IMG/VR virus record: IMGVR_UViG_3300030060_005680
Location: 1-50,396 of that record
Source: a virus
DNA: 50,396 bases
Direction: 5' to 3' (one strand)
The notes beneath the pieces are model-generated. The model ran no database searches. It saw only the letters and a program-made list of their open reading frames with translations, and was not told the origin of the DNA. The position numbers and the translations under genes are program-made. This document shows, in pieces, positions 1 through 5,956 of this stretch. The number at the start of each line of letters is the position of its first letter. Position 1 is the first letter of the stretch.

Positions 1-518
1 ATGAATATGATACGACCTTCGAAGTCCCAGGTCCCAGGAATAGTGCCAATCTCATCATCCGCAGCTATCTTGTCATTCGTCATGTAAGAGATTCTACGTC
101 TCTCAGTAGTGTCACAAGCAGCCTTGAGCAGAGAGATACAGTCAAGGTCGAGGAGGATACTATCACAATCATCGAAAACCACCACACAATCCCTGGAACG
201 GTATTTGTATAGTGTGCGTAGCAGACCTATCTTAGTCGCTCCGCCCTTGATGATCTCATAGTTTCCTCCTCTCCGCTCCAGGGCATTCTCTACAGTATAT
301 GACTTACCAAGCCCAGCAGGACCATATACTATCAGGGATCGTGCGGATCCTCGTATGACATGATCAGTAAGAGTATCGAGTACACGAAACCTCTTGTCTA
401 GTTTATTCCAAATCTCTGTGTCAGACTCAAAAGATTCTACATCGTAAGTAGGAAGAAGGGTACGGTTCCCCTGGTAGTTCCTGGTTGTTTTACGGATTGT
501 TCTCGTTTTAGTTCTCAT
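1..518 (-). CDS. AAA-type P-loop ATPase, 3' end cut off by window edge
   Basis: The first 172 codons of a P-loop ATPase are present; the gene runs off the left edge of the window, so its C-terminus is missing. A basic N-terminal tail of about 20 residues precedes a Walker A motif GPAGLGKS (residues 66-73) and a Walker B motif VVVFDDCD (about 112-119), as in AAA-type ATPases. The start is the ATG at 516-518, preceded by a GAGAG Shine-Dalgarno-like sequence. A likely sensor-1 region (SYMTND, about 144-149) follows. It is the last gene of a minus-strand group with 791-1129 and 1218-1409. The role is unknown; an ATPase of DNA metabolism or protein remodelling is likely. Confidence 0.8.
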   Translation of the reverse strand, partial: MRTKTRTIRKTTRNYQGNRTLLPTYDVESFESDTEIWNKLDKRFRVLDTLTDHVIRGSARSLIVYGPAGLGKSYTVENALERRGGNYEIIKGGATKIGLLRTLYKYRSRDCVVVFDDCDSILLDLDCISLLKAACDTTERRRISYMTNDKIAADDEIGTIPGTWDFEGRIIF

Positions 519-703
519 ACTGTTCTCTCTCACGTTCTCAATTTATTCTCTCTAGAAACATGGTTGTGTGTTCTGGTTCATTCTCTATTATCTCTCAAAT
601 GTTCCCCATAGTCAACCACAATCTGTTCTACCCCCAGGATGCTCCAGCGTTCCACTTTCATGGCTCGTCAGTTAATCTAGCATCCTTCTCTCTATTGTTT
701 GAT

Positions 704-736
704 GTGGGGGTCAGGAGAGAGAATACTGACCCCCAC
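704..736. repeat. Perfect 11-bp inverted repeat (hairpin)
   Basis: GTGGGGGTCAG (704-714) and CTGACCCCCAC (726-736) are perfect inverted repeats around an 11-nt purine-rich loop. They lie in the roughly 270-nt gene-free gap between the two minus-strand genes. No U-run follows on either strand, so an RNA processing site or protein-binding hairpin is as likely as a terminator. The rest of the gap (519-790) shows nothing convincing. Confidence 0.6.
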
Positions 737-790
737 TGGCTTATGACCGCTTCAAAGGACCAGGGATCCTGAGCTTGTCATCGCCAATCT

Positions 791-1129
791 CTAGGCTGCT
801 GCCATCTCCCTTTCAGTATCAACACCATACTCCATCATCAGTGGTCGTCCTAGGAACTCTGCGATCGCTGTCTCTAGCTCATCCTGGATCGCATCTTTCT
901 GCGGGCAATTCTTCATTCTTCTCCAATGCCATCCATACCAGCCGTGGTAAGCTACATCGAAGTCAACTGTGAGGTTGCCCTCCATGTCGCGGAAGGTGTG
1001 GACCTTAGCTAGCTGGTCCTTCTTAGTCCGGCCATCGAACCTGAAGTGTCCGCCGACCTTGTGTCCGTACTTGGTGGACTCGTCTTCGAAGATGATTTCC
1101 GTAATATGGCAGAATCCTGCGGTTTCCAT
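791..1129 (-). CDS. Hypothetical early phage protein, 112 aa
   Basis: An acidic and aromatic protein of unknown function, with a notable central HGWYGWHWRR stretch. I chose the ATG at 1129 because GAGGAGAG sits just upstream; an ATG eight codons earlier would place that Shine-Dalgarno sequence inside the gene. A TTGACC-N17-GATGAT promoter lies about 30 nt upstream. Its codons are visibly richer in G and C than those of the next gene upstream (1218-1409). I do not recognise a family. Small early proteins of this kind in T4-like phages often act on the host, but that is not shown here. Confidence 0.7.
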   Translation of the reverse strand: METAGFCHITEIIFEDESTKYGHKVGGHFRFDGRTKKDQLAKVHTFRDMEGNLTVDFDVAYHGWYGWHWRRMKNCPQKDAIQDELETAIAEFLGRPLMMEYGVDTEREMAAA

Positions 1130-1159
1130 TTTTCTCTCCTCTAAATCTCTCATTCTCTT

Positions 1160-1188
1160 ATCATCCCATATAACAACGATAGGGTCAA
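1160..1188 (-). promoter_or_regulatory. Sigma70-like promoter, TTGACC-N17-GATGAT
   Basis: Reading the minus strand, TTGACC (1183-1188) is followed 17 bp later by GATGAT (1160-1165). It precedes the 791-1129 gene and shares its -35 box with the other TTGACC promoters in this window. Confidence 0.6.
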
Positions 1189-1217
1189 CATCTAAATCGA
1201 CCCTATCGCCATTTTTT

Positions 1218-1409
1218 TTAAATTAATTCACTTTTATTTTTACTTACTTCTATTTCTTCAATACTATCATCAATAGTATTATAATACATCATTACAAACC
1301 AATCTTTAAACTCACCTTTACTTACTTTAAATAAATCTTCATTTTCAAATGCTTCAATAAGATCCATTTCAATTTCACTATCACTTACCATTTCAATTAA
1401 TCTATCCAT
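1218..1409 (-). CDS. Small acidic hypothetical protein, 63 aa
   Basis: A very acidic 63-residue protein (many Glu, Asp and Ser) with no recognisable motif. The start ATG is preceded by AAGGAGAG, and its leader matches that of the neighbouring 791-1129 gene, which supports it as a real early gene. The coding DNA is extremely AT-rich compared with that neighbour. Acidic small phage proteins sometimes mimic DNA or inhibit host enzymes; this is only a possibility. Confidence 0.65.
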   Translation of the reverse strand: MDRLIEMVSDSEIEMDLIEAFENEDLFKVSKGEFKDWFVMMYYNTIDDSIEEIEVSKNKSELI

Positions 1410-1437
1410 TTTTCTCTCCTTTTTTTTAACTATCTTT

Positions 1438-1466
1438 ATTATGCTATAGTTTTAAGTAATAGTAAA
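1438..1466 (-). promoter_or_regulatory. Sigma70-like promoter, TTTACT-N17-CATAAT
   Basis: On the minus strand TTTACT (1461-1466) is followed after 17 bp by CATAAT (1438-1443), placed to drive the 1218-1409 gene. Five of six bases match the -10 consensus. Confidence 0.5.
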
Positions 1467-1501
1467 GCATTTTTTTAAACTAAATTTGTAACCCGACAAA
1501 T

Positions 1502-1523
1502 AAAAAACCGCACTATTCTGCGG
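1502..1523 (-). terminator. Possible minus-strand intrinsic terminator
   Basis: On the minus strand a 5-bp stem (CCGCA/TGCGG, 1508-1523) with a 6-nt loop is followed by TTTTTT. No minus-strand gene lies just upstream of it here, so it may instead block antisense transcription into 1218-1409. Confidence 0.35.
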
Positions 1524-1560
1524 GCCGTATATAGGGGGGGCGATATAGGGGGGCGTATAT
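1524..1560 (+). repeat. G-run imperfect direct repeats
   Basis: Imperfect copies of a CG-T-ATATA-GGGGGG unit sit next to each other (GTATATAGGGGGGG, then CGATATAGGGGGG, then CGTATATAAG), directly upstream of the 1567 promoter. The G-runs stand out in an AT-rich genome. They could be a regulator-binding site. Confidence 0.4.
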
Positions 1561-1566
1561 AAGCTG

Positions 1567-1595
1567 TTGACCCAAACACGGATATATGGGACTAT
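1567..1595 (+). promoter_or_regulatory. Early-type promoter TTGACC-N17-GACTAT
   Basis: TTGACC (1567-1572) is followed after 17 bp by GACTAT and then AGGGTAT, resembling the -10 and downstream bases of the promoters at 7429 and 39245. It precedes the 1616 gene. Confidence 0.5.
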
Positions 1596-1615
1596 AGGGT
1601 ATAAGGAGAGATAAT

Positions 1616-1903
1616 ATGTTGAAATATGAAAATACCGCAGAAATAGGTGATGTAATCAAGGCTTTCGATTTTCAGCCAATGCCAGGTAGAGGCAACTGCT
1701 ATATCACAGGTAAGGTCCTAGAGAAGGGTATCTTCAACCAGTATGCAGCATACAAGATTGAAGTAACCGGTCAGATGTGGGATGGCAAGCCTACAGACAG
1801 ACAAGTAGGTGAGATCATGTTTGTGCCATTTGAGACATCAATGGAAGATAGGTTTCCAGGATATGACAACAGAGTAACTAAGGTACAGGGAGCAGCAGCA
1901 TGA
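1616..1903 (+). CDS. Hypothetical phage protein, 95 aa
   Basis: A 95-residue soluble protein, unrecognised. It has a GRGNCYITGKV segment and a C-terminal half rich in aromatic residues, which looks like a small beta-rich fold. The start is firm: AAGGAGAG lies 6 nt before the ATG and an early-type promoter precedes it. Its stop codon overlaps the ATG of the next tiny membrane protein (ATGA). Confidence 0.7.
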   Translation: MLKYENTAEIGDVIKAFDFQPMPGRGNCYITGKVLEKGIFNQYAAYKIEVTGQMWDGKPTDRQVGEIMFVPFETSMEDRFPGYDNRVTKVQGAAA

Positions 1904-1983
1904 TTAAGAGCATAGTAGAGTTCGTTGGGCTAGTAGGGATGCTAGCCGTGATCCTAGGGTTTGGTGTTGCATTTGGGATGTAG
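1900..1983 (+). CDS. Tiny membrane protein, 27 aa
   Basis: An ATGA overlap with the previous gene starts a 27-residue ORF that is almost wholly one hydrophobic segment (VGLVGMLAVILGFGVAFGM after MIKSIVEF). Translational coupling and the clear membrane character support it. The function is unknown. Confidence 0.5.
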   Translation: MIKSIVEFVGLVGMLAVILGFGVAFGM

Positions 1984-1987
1984 CACC

Positions 1988-2020
1988 ACCCATGGGGGGG
2001 GTAGCTGGGTCTTGTTTTTT
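1988..2020 (+). terminator. Probable intrinsic terminator
   Basis: ACCCA (1988-1992) can pair with TGGGT (2006-2010) around a G-rich loop, and CTTGTTTTTT follows. It lies directly after the tiny membrane gene, a sensible place for a terminator. The stem is short. Confidence 0.45.
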
Positions 2021-2061
2021 AGTTAAATATAATACACTTTAGATTGGTTTGAGATAAAACG

Positions 2062-2352
2062 ATGTCAAAAAATTTTCCTGAGCAAAAATTACTCGAATAT
2101 GGGTTCCGCAAAGTTCTGTGCTCTGTAGGGGGATATCCTGCAAAAGAGGTATACCGGTATGAGTCTTCTGACTATATTGTCTCTCCTCTATCTGATGGAA
2201 CTTGGACTATGTCTTCTAAGAGGCTCGGATATACATTTGCTAGAATAAAAGATGAAAAAGAATTAGATTCACTGTTGACTCTTTATGGCAATGGTGATAT
2301 AATGCATGACAGTAACAATTACGTTGCTGGCCAACTTAGCCAAATGGGCTAG
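2062..2352 (+). CDS. Hypothetical phage protein, 96 aa
   Basis: A 96-residue unrecognised protein, rich in Tyr and Ser (YRYESSDYIVSPLSDGTW). The segment looks like a compact beta sheet with a flexible C-terminus. A TATAAT-like sequence about 30 nt upstream (2028) has no good -35 partner. The 3' part of the gene contains the promoter (2275-2303) of the next gene. Confidence 0.55.
   Translation: MSKNFPEQKLLEYGFRKVLCSVGGYPAKEVYRYESSDYIVSPLSDGTWTMSSKRLGYTFARIKDEKELDSLLTLYGNGDIMHDSNNYVAGQLSQMG
2275..2303 (+). promoter_or_regulatory. Strong sigma70 promoter TTGACT-N17-TATAAT
   Basis: TTGACT (2275-2280) and a perfect TATAAT (2298-2303) are 17 bp apart, inside the end of the preceding gene. A transcript would start near 2310, upstream of the 2375 start. 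Confidence 0.75.
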
Positions 2353-2374
2353 ATCTGACAAAGGAGTCAAAGTA

Positions 2375-2632
2375 ATGAACTATGTAAATGCAATGGAAAA
2401 AGGTTGGGATGATGTGCAGTTCAGGGTTGAGGCTTATGATTGGAAGAACTCTTCCTTTGATGATGCCCAACAAGCTGCTCTTAGGGTTGTAGATGCGTAT
2501 GACTTTAAGAAGAAGCAAGTACTTCATCGCAATACTATATTGTACGTTTGCAAAAATGTAAGAGAGATAGAGCGGTTCGTTCGTAACATAGCTTGGTCTG
2601 GTGCAAAGATTAAATATGCAGCTGGACTGTAA
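2375..2632 (+). CDS. Hypothetical phage protein, 85 aa
   Basis: An 85-residue unrecognised protein of mixed helix and sheet. I use the ATG at 2375 because AAGGAG lies 9 nt upstream and the promoter at 2275 would start RNA close to the upstream ATG at 2306; using 2306 would also overlap the previous gene by 47 nt. The sequence has a WDDVQFRVEAYDW start and a basic C-terminus. Confidence 0.6.
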   Translation: MNYVNAMEKGWDDVQFRVEAYDWKNSSFDDAQQAALRVVDAYDFKKKQVLHRNTILYVCKNVREIERFVRNIAWSGAKIKYAAGL

Positions 2633-2666
2633 GTGCTACTGTATCTCTTAATAGGTTTCTTCATAT

Positions 2667-2698
2667 GGGGAGTCTTCGGGCTCCCCTTCCTTTCTTTG
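2667..2698 (+). terminator. UUCG-tetraloop intrinsic terminator
   Basis: An 8-bp stem (GGGGAGTC/GGCTCCCC, one G-T pair) closes a TTCG tetraloop and is followed by a pyrimidine-rich TTCCTTTCTTT. This is the classic T4-like terminator shape. A 26-codon hydrophobic ORF starting GTG at 2633 runs through it and may be only a by-product. Confidence 0.65.
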
Positions 2699-2716
2699 AT
2701 CGGTGCTATATAATAG

Positions 2717-2848
2717 ATGAAGAAAGACTGGAAAGAAATCTGGCAAGAAGCAGAGAAAGCGAGTAGACAATACGGGTCGCTCGAAGGAACTGACTATTTT
2801 GTTTTAGGACTCGTAGCAACATTCTTATTAGTATTGGTACTACTATGA
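2717..2848 (+). CDS. Small membrane protein, 43 aa
   Basis: An amphipathic, charged N-terminus (MKKDWKEIWQEAEKA) is followed by one C-terminal transmembrane segment (VLGLVATFLLVLVLL). It has no clear Shine-Dalgarno sequence; a TATAAT lies just before the ATG but too close to serve it normally. It overlaps the next ORF by ATGA. Function unknown. Confidence 0.45.
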   Translation: MKKDWKEIWQEAEKASRQYGSLEGTDYFVLGLVATFLLVLVLL

Positions 2849-2907
2849 CATATCTTATCATCTGGTTTTGCATTAGTCTGATCTTGATTGACACTATCCC
2901 TCTATGA
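2845..2907 (+). CDS. Possible 20-aa membrane peptide
   Basis: A 20-residue hydrophobic ORF joined by ATGA overlaps to both neighbours. Such tight packing suggests translation through the region, but its size makes it uncertain; it may act only as a bridge for coupling to the DUF1289 gene, which has no Shine-Dalgarno sequence of its own. Confidence 0.3.
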   Translation: MTYLIIWFCISLILIDTIPL

Positions 2908-3074
2908 AGAGTATCCCAGGGTACATTGCGTCTCCTTGCGTATCTCTTTGTAATCTCGAAGATGGGTACTGTACGGGATGCGGAAGAAGTAGGAGGCAGA
3001 TTGCTCATTGGAGAAGGTACAGTGATCAGGAGCGTGAGGATATAATGAACGAGCTAAAGACCCAAGTGCGGTAG
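2904..3074 (+). CDS. DUF1289 family cysteine-rich protein, 56 aa
   Basis: The pattern SPCVSLC-x(6)-YCTGCGR-x(7)-W matches DUF1289, small bacterial proteins with four conserved cysteines often predicted to bind Fe-S or zinc. The four cysteines here are at residues 12, 16, 23 and 26. A W-x(3)-S-x-QER tail is also typical of the family. The gene sits directly before a DUF59-type Fe-S assembly protein, so a role in metal or cluster handling is plausible. The function of DUF1289 itself is not established. Confidence 0.8.
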   Translation: MKSIPGYIASPCVSLCNLEDGYCTGCGRSRRQIAHWRRYSDQEREDIMNELKTQVR

Positions 3075-3383
3075 GTGCATGTGATTAGACAACAAATAAT
3101 TGAAAACTTGAAGCAATGCTATGATCCAGAGATCAGCATAAATATATACGATCTCGGATTGATATATGATATAGACACTGACCATCTACCTAAGGTAACA
3201 ATAACCCATACTCTTACGTCAGCATTCTGTCCTGCGGCAGATGACATCATAAGTGATATAGAGGCAGCTGCTGGGATGGTAGATGGAGTCGATGGTGTTG
3301 ATGTGGTGACAACATTTGAGCCACCTTTTGGTCCAGAGATGATGAGCGAAGAGGCTAAACTAATGCTGGGGATAGATTGGTGA
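3075..3383 (+). CDS. DUF59/MIP18 family Fe-S assembly protein (SufT/PaaD-like)
   Basis: The start LKQCYDPEISINIYDLGLIYDID follows the DUF59 pattern (DPE-x-NIxDLGLI), and later CPA and the FEPPFGPEMMSEEAK region also match. Family members (SufT, PaaD, human CIAO2) help deliver [4Fe-4S] clusters to target enzymes. At 102 residues it is the usual length. It starts with GTG immediately after the DUF1289 stop, with a second GTG two codons later possible. Next to eight radical SAM genes in the same window, a role in maturing phage Fe-S enzymes is a good inference. Confidence 0.8.
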   Translation: MHVIRQQIIENLKQCYDPEISINIYDLGLIYDIDTDHLPKVTITHTLTSAFCPAADDIISDIEAAAGMVDGVDGVDVVTTFEPPFGPEMMSEEAKLMLGIDW

Positions 3384-4273
3384 AGATAGGATTTTTTGGA
3401 GACAGTTTTTGTGAGGCATATGAGTACTGGGGGCAGATTGCACTTCCATGGCAAGAGCTTGATGTAACAGGAAAGAAGAAAGACCGCAAGTTCAAAGGAA
3501 TGCGTATCAATCAAATGCGGAGTAATGATGGGGATGCTGATACATGGCTCAAGAAAGTATGCGATCACTTTGATGGTGAATGTGTCCACACAGGACTTGC
3601 AGGAGCTAGCGTATGGGACACTATCATACTACAGTTCCAAGAATACATGCTGACAAAAGGACTTCCAGATATTGCAGTATTCTGTTGGACTGATCATACA
3701 AGAATATACCATAAAGAATACAGAGGGATGAATTTCAACTCTGTAATGAATGCTAAGAATACACAAGTTCCAAAGAGAGTAATGACAGCAATGAGAATGT
3801 ATTATGAAGAGCTGTTTGATCCTCAGAAAGCAAAGCATGAATATTATGGTGCGCTGCACTACTTTGATAGTCTACTTGAAAACTTAGAAGGATCTGGCCA
3901 CGGTCAAATGAAAGTCGTTCATTGCCATAACTATGGACTGGTCAATGACTTTCATATAGGAGATCGTCATGAGTGGCGTAATCTACTATCGTATCCTTAT
4001 GAGTGGAAGCATGGAATGATGATCAAGCCATCTTTGGTCAATCTCACAGTTGAAGGTCATAAGTTTCAGGAATATAGTACTGAGGTGATTGAATCATACA
4101 GCGCAAACCATCTCCACGGAGATAATAAGAACCAAAGACTTGCAGAAGCTGTTATCAAAGCTATAGAAGATTATGAAAGTAAGAAGAGAAAAAGCTACAA
4201 ATACAAAGTAAGAAAACTTAGAATGACAAAAGAAATTATAGAAAATGGCAGAATACCGTTGACTTCTATTTAA
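3380..4273 (+). CDS. SGNH/GDSL-like hydrolase-fold protein
   Basis: The N-terminus KIGFFGDSFCEAY is a block I GDS motif of SGNH hydrolases, and a later NHLHGDNKNQRLAEAV segment could hold the block V histidine. SGNH proteins remove acyl groups from sugars or lipids, or transfer them. The 298-297 residue length fits. I start at the GTG at 3380, which overlaps the previous stop. A second SGNH-like gene lies at 28520. Whether the catalytic triad is complete cannot be judged by eye. It may modify virion or host glycans. Confidence 0.65.
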   Translation: MKIGFFGDSFCEAYEYWGQIALPWQELDVTGKKKDRKFKGMRINQMRSNDGDADTWLKKVCDHFDGECVHTGLAGASVWDTIILQFQEYMLTKGLPDIAVFCWTDHTRIYHKEYRGMNFNSVMNAKNTQVPKRVMTAMRMYYEELFDPQKAKHEYYGALHYFDSLLENLEGSGHGQMKVVHCHNYGLVNDFHIGDRHEWRNLLSYPYEWKHGMMIKPSLVNLTVEGHKFQEYSTEVIESYSANHLHGDNKNQRLAEAVIKAIEDYESKKRKSYKYKVRKLRMTKEIIENGRIPLTSI

Positions 4274-4286
4274 AAAGGTATATAAT
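4259..4286 (+). promoter_or_regulatory. Sigma70 promoter TTGACT-N16-TATAAT
   Basis: TTGACT (4259-4264) and a perfect TATAAT (4281-4286) lie 16 bp apart at the end of the SGNH gene, just before the MazG-like gene. Confidence 0.7.
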
Positions 4287-4311
4287 AAACTTTGTGTCCC
4301 GGAGAAATAGT

Positions 4312-4608
4312 ATGAGCACTTTAGATACCCAACAACGATTTGATGTTTTAGATACACAACAACAGCTGTTTGCAATAACCGCAGAGGAGTGTGGTGAACT
4401 AACACAGGTTTGTATGAAGATACTCCGCAAAGCCAACGTTGATGCTACATGGAATAATAAACTACTGGAAGAAGTAGGAGACGTATACTGTATGTTGGAT
4501 TTGATAGTTCAACATGGTTACCTTAACTGGGATGATATTATCGATAGAAGTAGTGTGAAAAAACAAAAACTCAGTAAGTGGAGTAATTTATTAAATGGTA
4601 TTAAATAG
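4312..4608 (+). CDS. MazG-like nucleotide pyrophosphohydrolase
   Basis: The motif EECGELTQ followed by LEEVGDVYCMLDLI is the EExxE...ExxD signature of the MazG/all-alpha NTP pyrophosphatase family, which hydrolyses NTPs or dNTPs to the monophosphates. T4-like marine phages often carry MazG, thought to tune nucleotide or alarmone pools. I choose the ATG at 4312, with GGAG 10 nt upstream; a GTG six codons earlier is also open. A strong promoter lies just before it. Confidence 0.8.
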   Translation: MSTLDTQQRFDVLDTQQQLFAITAEECGELTQVCMKILRKANVDATWNNKLLEEVGDVYCMLDLIVQHGYLNWDDIIDRSSVKKQKLSKWSNLLNGIK

Positions 4609-4741
4609 AAAAGATGATCGCCCAGATTGGGAACGTATGTCAGATGATGGAATGAACAAGATCCTTAAACTTTGTATATGTGGTATCTTTGCATATGGTG
4701 GTTATCATGTTATAATAGCACTATACGATAGGTTTGTTTAA
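4595..4741 (+). CDS. Small membrane protein, 48 aa
   Basis: A charged N-terminal half (NRKDDRPDWERMSDDGMN) precedes one transmembrane segment (ILKLCICGIFAYGGYHVIIAL). It overlaps the MazG-like gene end by 14 nt and joins the next gene as TAATG. Unrecognised. Confidence 0.5.
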   Translation: MVLNRKDDRPDWERMSDDGMNKILKLCICGIFAYGGYHVIIALYDRFV

Positions 4742-4953
4742 TGAATCTATATCCAGAAGAGAGACAAAAAGAGATAATTGATAACTTCATGAAGCTATTA
4801 ATGGAAGCGGATAACTTCCCAAGAGAAAACAAACCTAATGCTTATAAGCAATTCTGGACTGGGCTGAGGTTAGAAGGATCCAACTTACTTGGATTGACTA
4901 ATCACCTATATGATCAACTAAGGAGACAAGATGGCAACCAAGAGATTGAATGA
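4741..4953 (+). CDS. Hypothetical protein, 70 aa
   Basis: A soluble, mostly helical 70-residue protein without recognised motifs. It starts inside the previous stop codon (TAATG) and overlaps the next gene by 23 nt, so it is translated within a coupled string of small genes. Confidence 0.55.
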   Translation: MNLYPEERQKEIIDNFMKLLMEADNFPRENKPNAYKQFWTGLRLEGSNLLGLTNHLYDQLRRQDGNQEIE

Positions 4954-5086
4954 ACGTGGTATTGGTATTCCTGGTACTGCACATAAGTTTAAACATAAGA
5001 CCTCTATAGGTAAGAGTGTATTCTCAAGACCAAGTAATAAGAATCAGAAGAGGTCATGGAAGAAGTACAGAGGGCAGGGTGCTTGA
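4931..5086 (+). CDS. Basic small protein, 51 aa
   Basis: A strongly basic protein (many Lys and Arg) ending QKRSWKKYRGQGA; an ending of this type is familiar from small conserved proteins of marine T4-like phages. AAGGAG precedes the ATG. A nucleic-acid-binding role is possible from its charge. It overlaps genes on both sides. Confidence 0.6.
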   Translation: MATKRLNERGIGIPGTAHKFKHKTSIGKSVFSRPSNKNQKRSWKKYRGQGA

Positions 5087-5315
5087 CAAAGTAGTTATAT
5101 TAGCATTCCTTATCAACCCTATTGATGACAATAATGCATTTGTTGTAGTAGAGCCATGGTTCCATAATAAGATAGAATGTGGATACCATGTACAAAAGAA
5201 CTATCTTGGACTCAGACATAGAATTTTAGAGTTGACTAAGGCCGAGTCTTTGGATAAAATGGTATGTATACGTGAACGTGATTTACTTAATGGACTAGGG
5301 ATGGAAAATACATGA
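5079..5315 (+). CDS. Hypothetical protein, 78 aa
   Basis: A beta-rich soluble protein (VVILAFLINPIDDNNAFVVV). I choose the GTG at 5079, preceded by GAGGG; the frame is open further upstream to 5016, but that part overlaps the basic small gene in another frame. Unrecognised. Confidence 0.5.
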   Translation: MLDKVVILAFLINPIDDNNAFVVVEPWFHNKIECGYHVQKNYLGLRHRILELTKAESLDKMVCIRERDLLNGLGMENT

Positions 5316-5713
5316 CTATGCACTTACTTCCTGCTTATGTGACTACTACTAAGTTTAAACACAATAAGAAAAAGAAGTCCGCTTCTGCTATCAAAGCTGA
5401 CATAGAACATGATAAGTTTCTAAAGAAGATGGGCGTACACCCAGATCAGCTGAAAGCTAAGAAGAGCTCGAATAAGGCTAAGTATAGTAGAAGGCCTAAC
5501 ATGCAAGTTGGTATGAAGCCACAGACTACTGTAAGCCAGAATTGGAAACGTGACACAGATCAAATCCCTGTTGGTGTTGCTGTAAAAAAAGATGCTAATA
5601 TATATAGTGGCGAGAGAAAGCTGCTAGGTATCTCTGCCATGCATAAGTCGAGTCTAGTACCTGTCTTCTCATCTGATCAAGCAAAAGAGATAGCCAACAT
5701 GAGAAGGGGATAA
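5312..5713 (+). CDS. Basic hypothetical phage protein, 133 aa
   Basis: A basic, probably partly disordered protein beginning MTMHLLPAYVTTTKFKHNKKKK, with a MGVHPDQLK segment. Proteins of this make-up are common in marine T4-like phages without assigned function. It overlaps the previous gene by ATGA. The C-terminal KEIANMRRG is short and helical. Confidence 0.6.
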   Translation: MTMHLLPAYVTTTKFKHNKKKKSASAIKADIEHDKFLKKMGVHPDQLKAKKSSNKAKYSRRPNMQVGMKPQTTVSQNWKRDTDQIPVGVAVKKDANIYSGERKLLGISAMHKSSLVPVFSSDQAKEIANMRRG

Positions 5714-5716
5714 CTG

Positions 5717-5956
5717 ATGGCGGTAATGAGTACGTTCTATGGTCAAGATAAATACCAAGACAGAAAAGCAAATGTTGTTTGGGACGGTCGCTGGTATTAT
5801 GTTGAAATGTATGTCAATGACAAGTTATGGGAATCAAGACTCATAAAAAACCATACTGAACAGTATTGTGAAGATACCGCAGAGAACTTTGTGATGGGAA
5901 TATTCGATGCCAACACCCACTATGAGCCGCAGATCTCCAGATCAGCAGAAGGCTAA
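5717..5956 (+). CDS. Hypothetical protein, 79 aa
   Basis: A small protein with a beta-hairpin-like core (NVVWDGRWYYVEMYVNDKLWESRLI) and an acidic C-terminal half. No family recognised. The GGGG at the end of the previous gene may serve as its ribosome binding site. Confidence 0.6.
   Translation: MAVMSTFYGQDKYQDRKANVVWDGRWYYVEMYVNDKLWESRLIKNHTEQYCEDTAENFVMGIFDANTHYEPQISRSAEG

Noticed and set aside
560-1226. Plus-strand ORFs of 60-85 codons across 560-1226
   Set aside because: They lie opposite the minus-strand gene 791-1129 or a gap, have no Shine-Dalgarno sequence, and their compositions look like antisense of coding DNA.
2633-2713. 26-codon hydrophobic ORF starting GTG
   Set aside because: It passes through a strong UUCG-tetraloop terminator-type hairpin and has no ribosome binding site of its own; noted with the terminator but not annotated as a gene.
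2706-3008. Minus-strand ORF of 100 codons
   Set aside because: It is antisense to the DUF1289 gene and the small membrane ORFs, which have real motifs and coupled starts.
3119-3589. Minus-strand ORF of 156 codons
   Set aside because: Antisense to the DUF59 and SGNH genes; no motif or ribosome binding site.
5016-5078. Longer N-terminus for the 5079 gene
   Set aside because: That part overlaps the basic small gene in another frame and lacks a ribosome binding site, while GTG 5079 has one.
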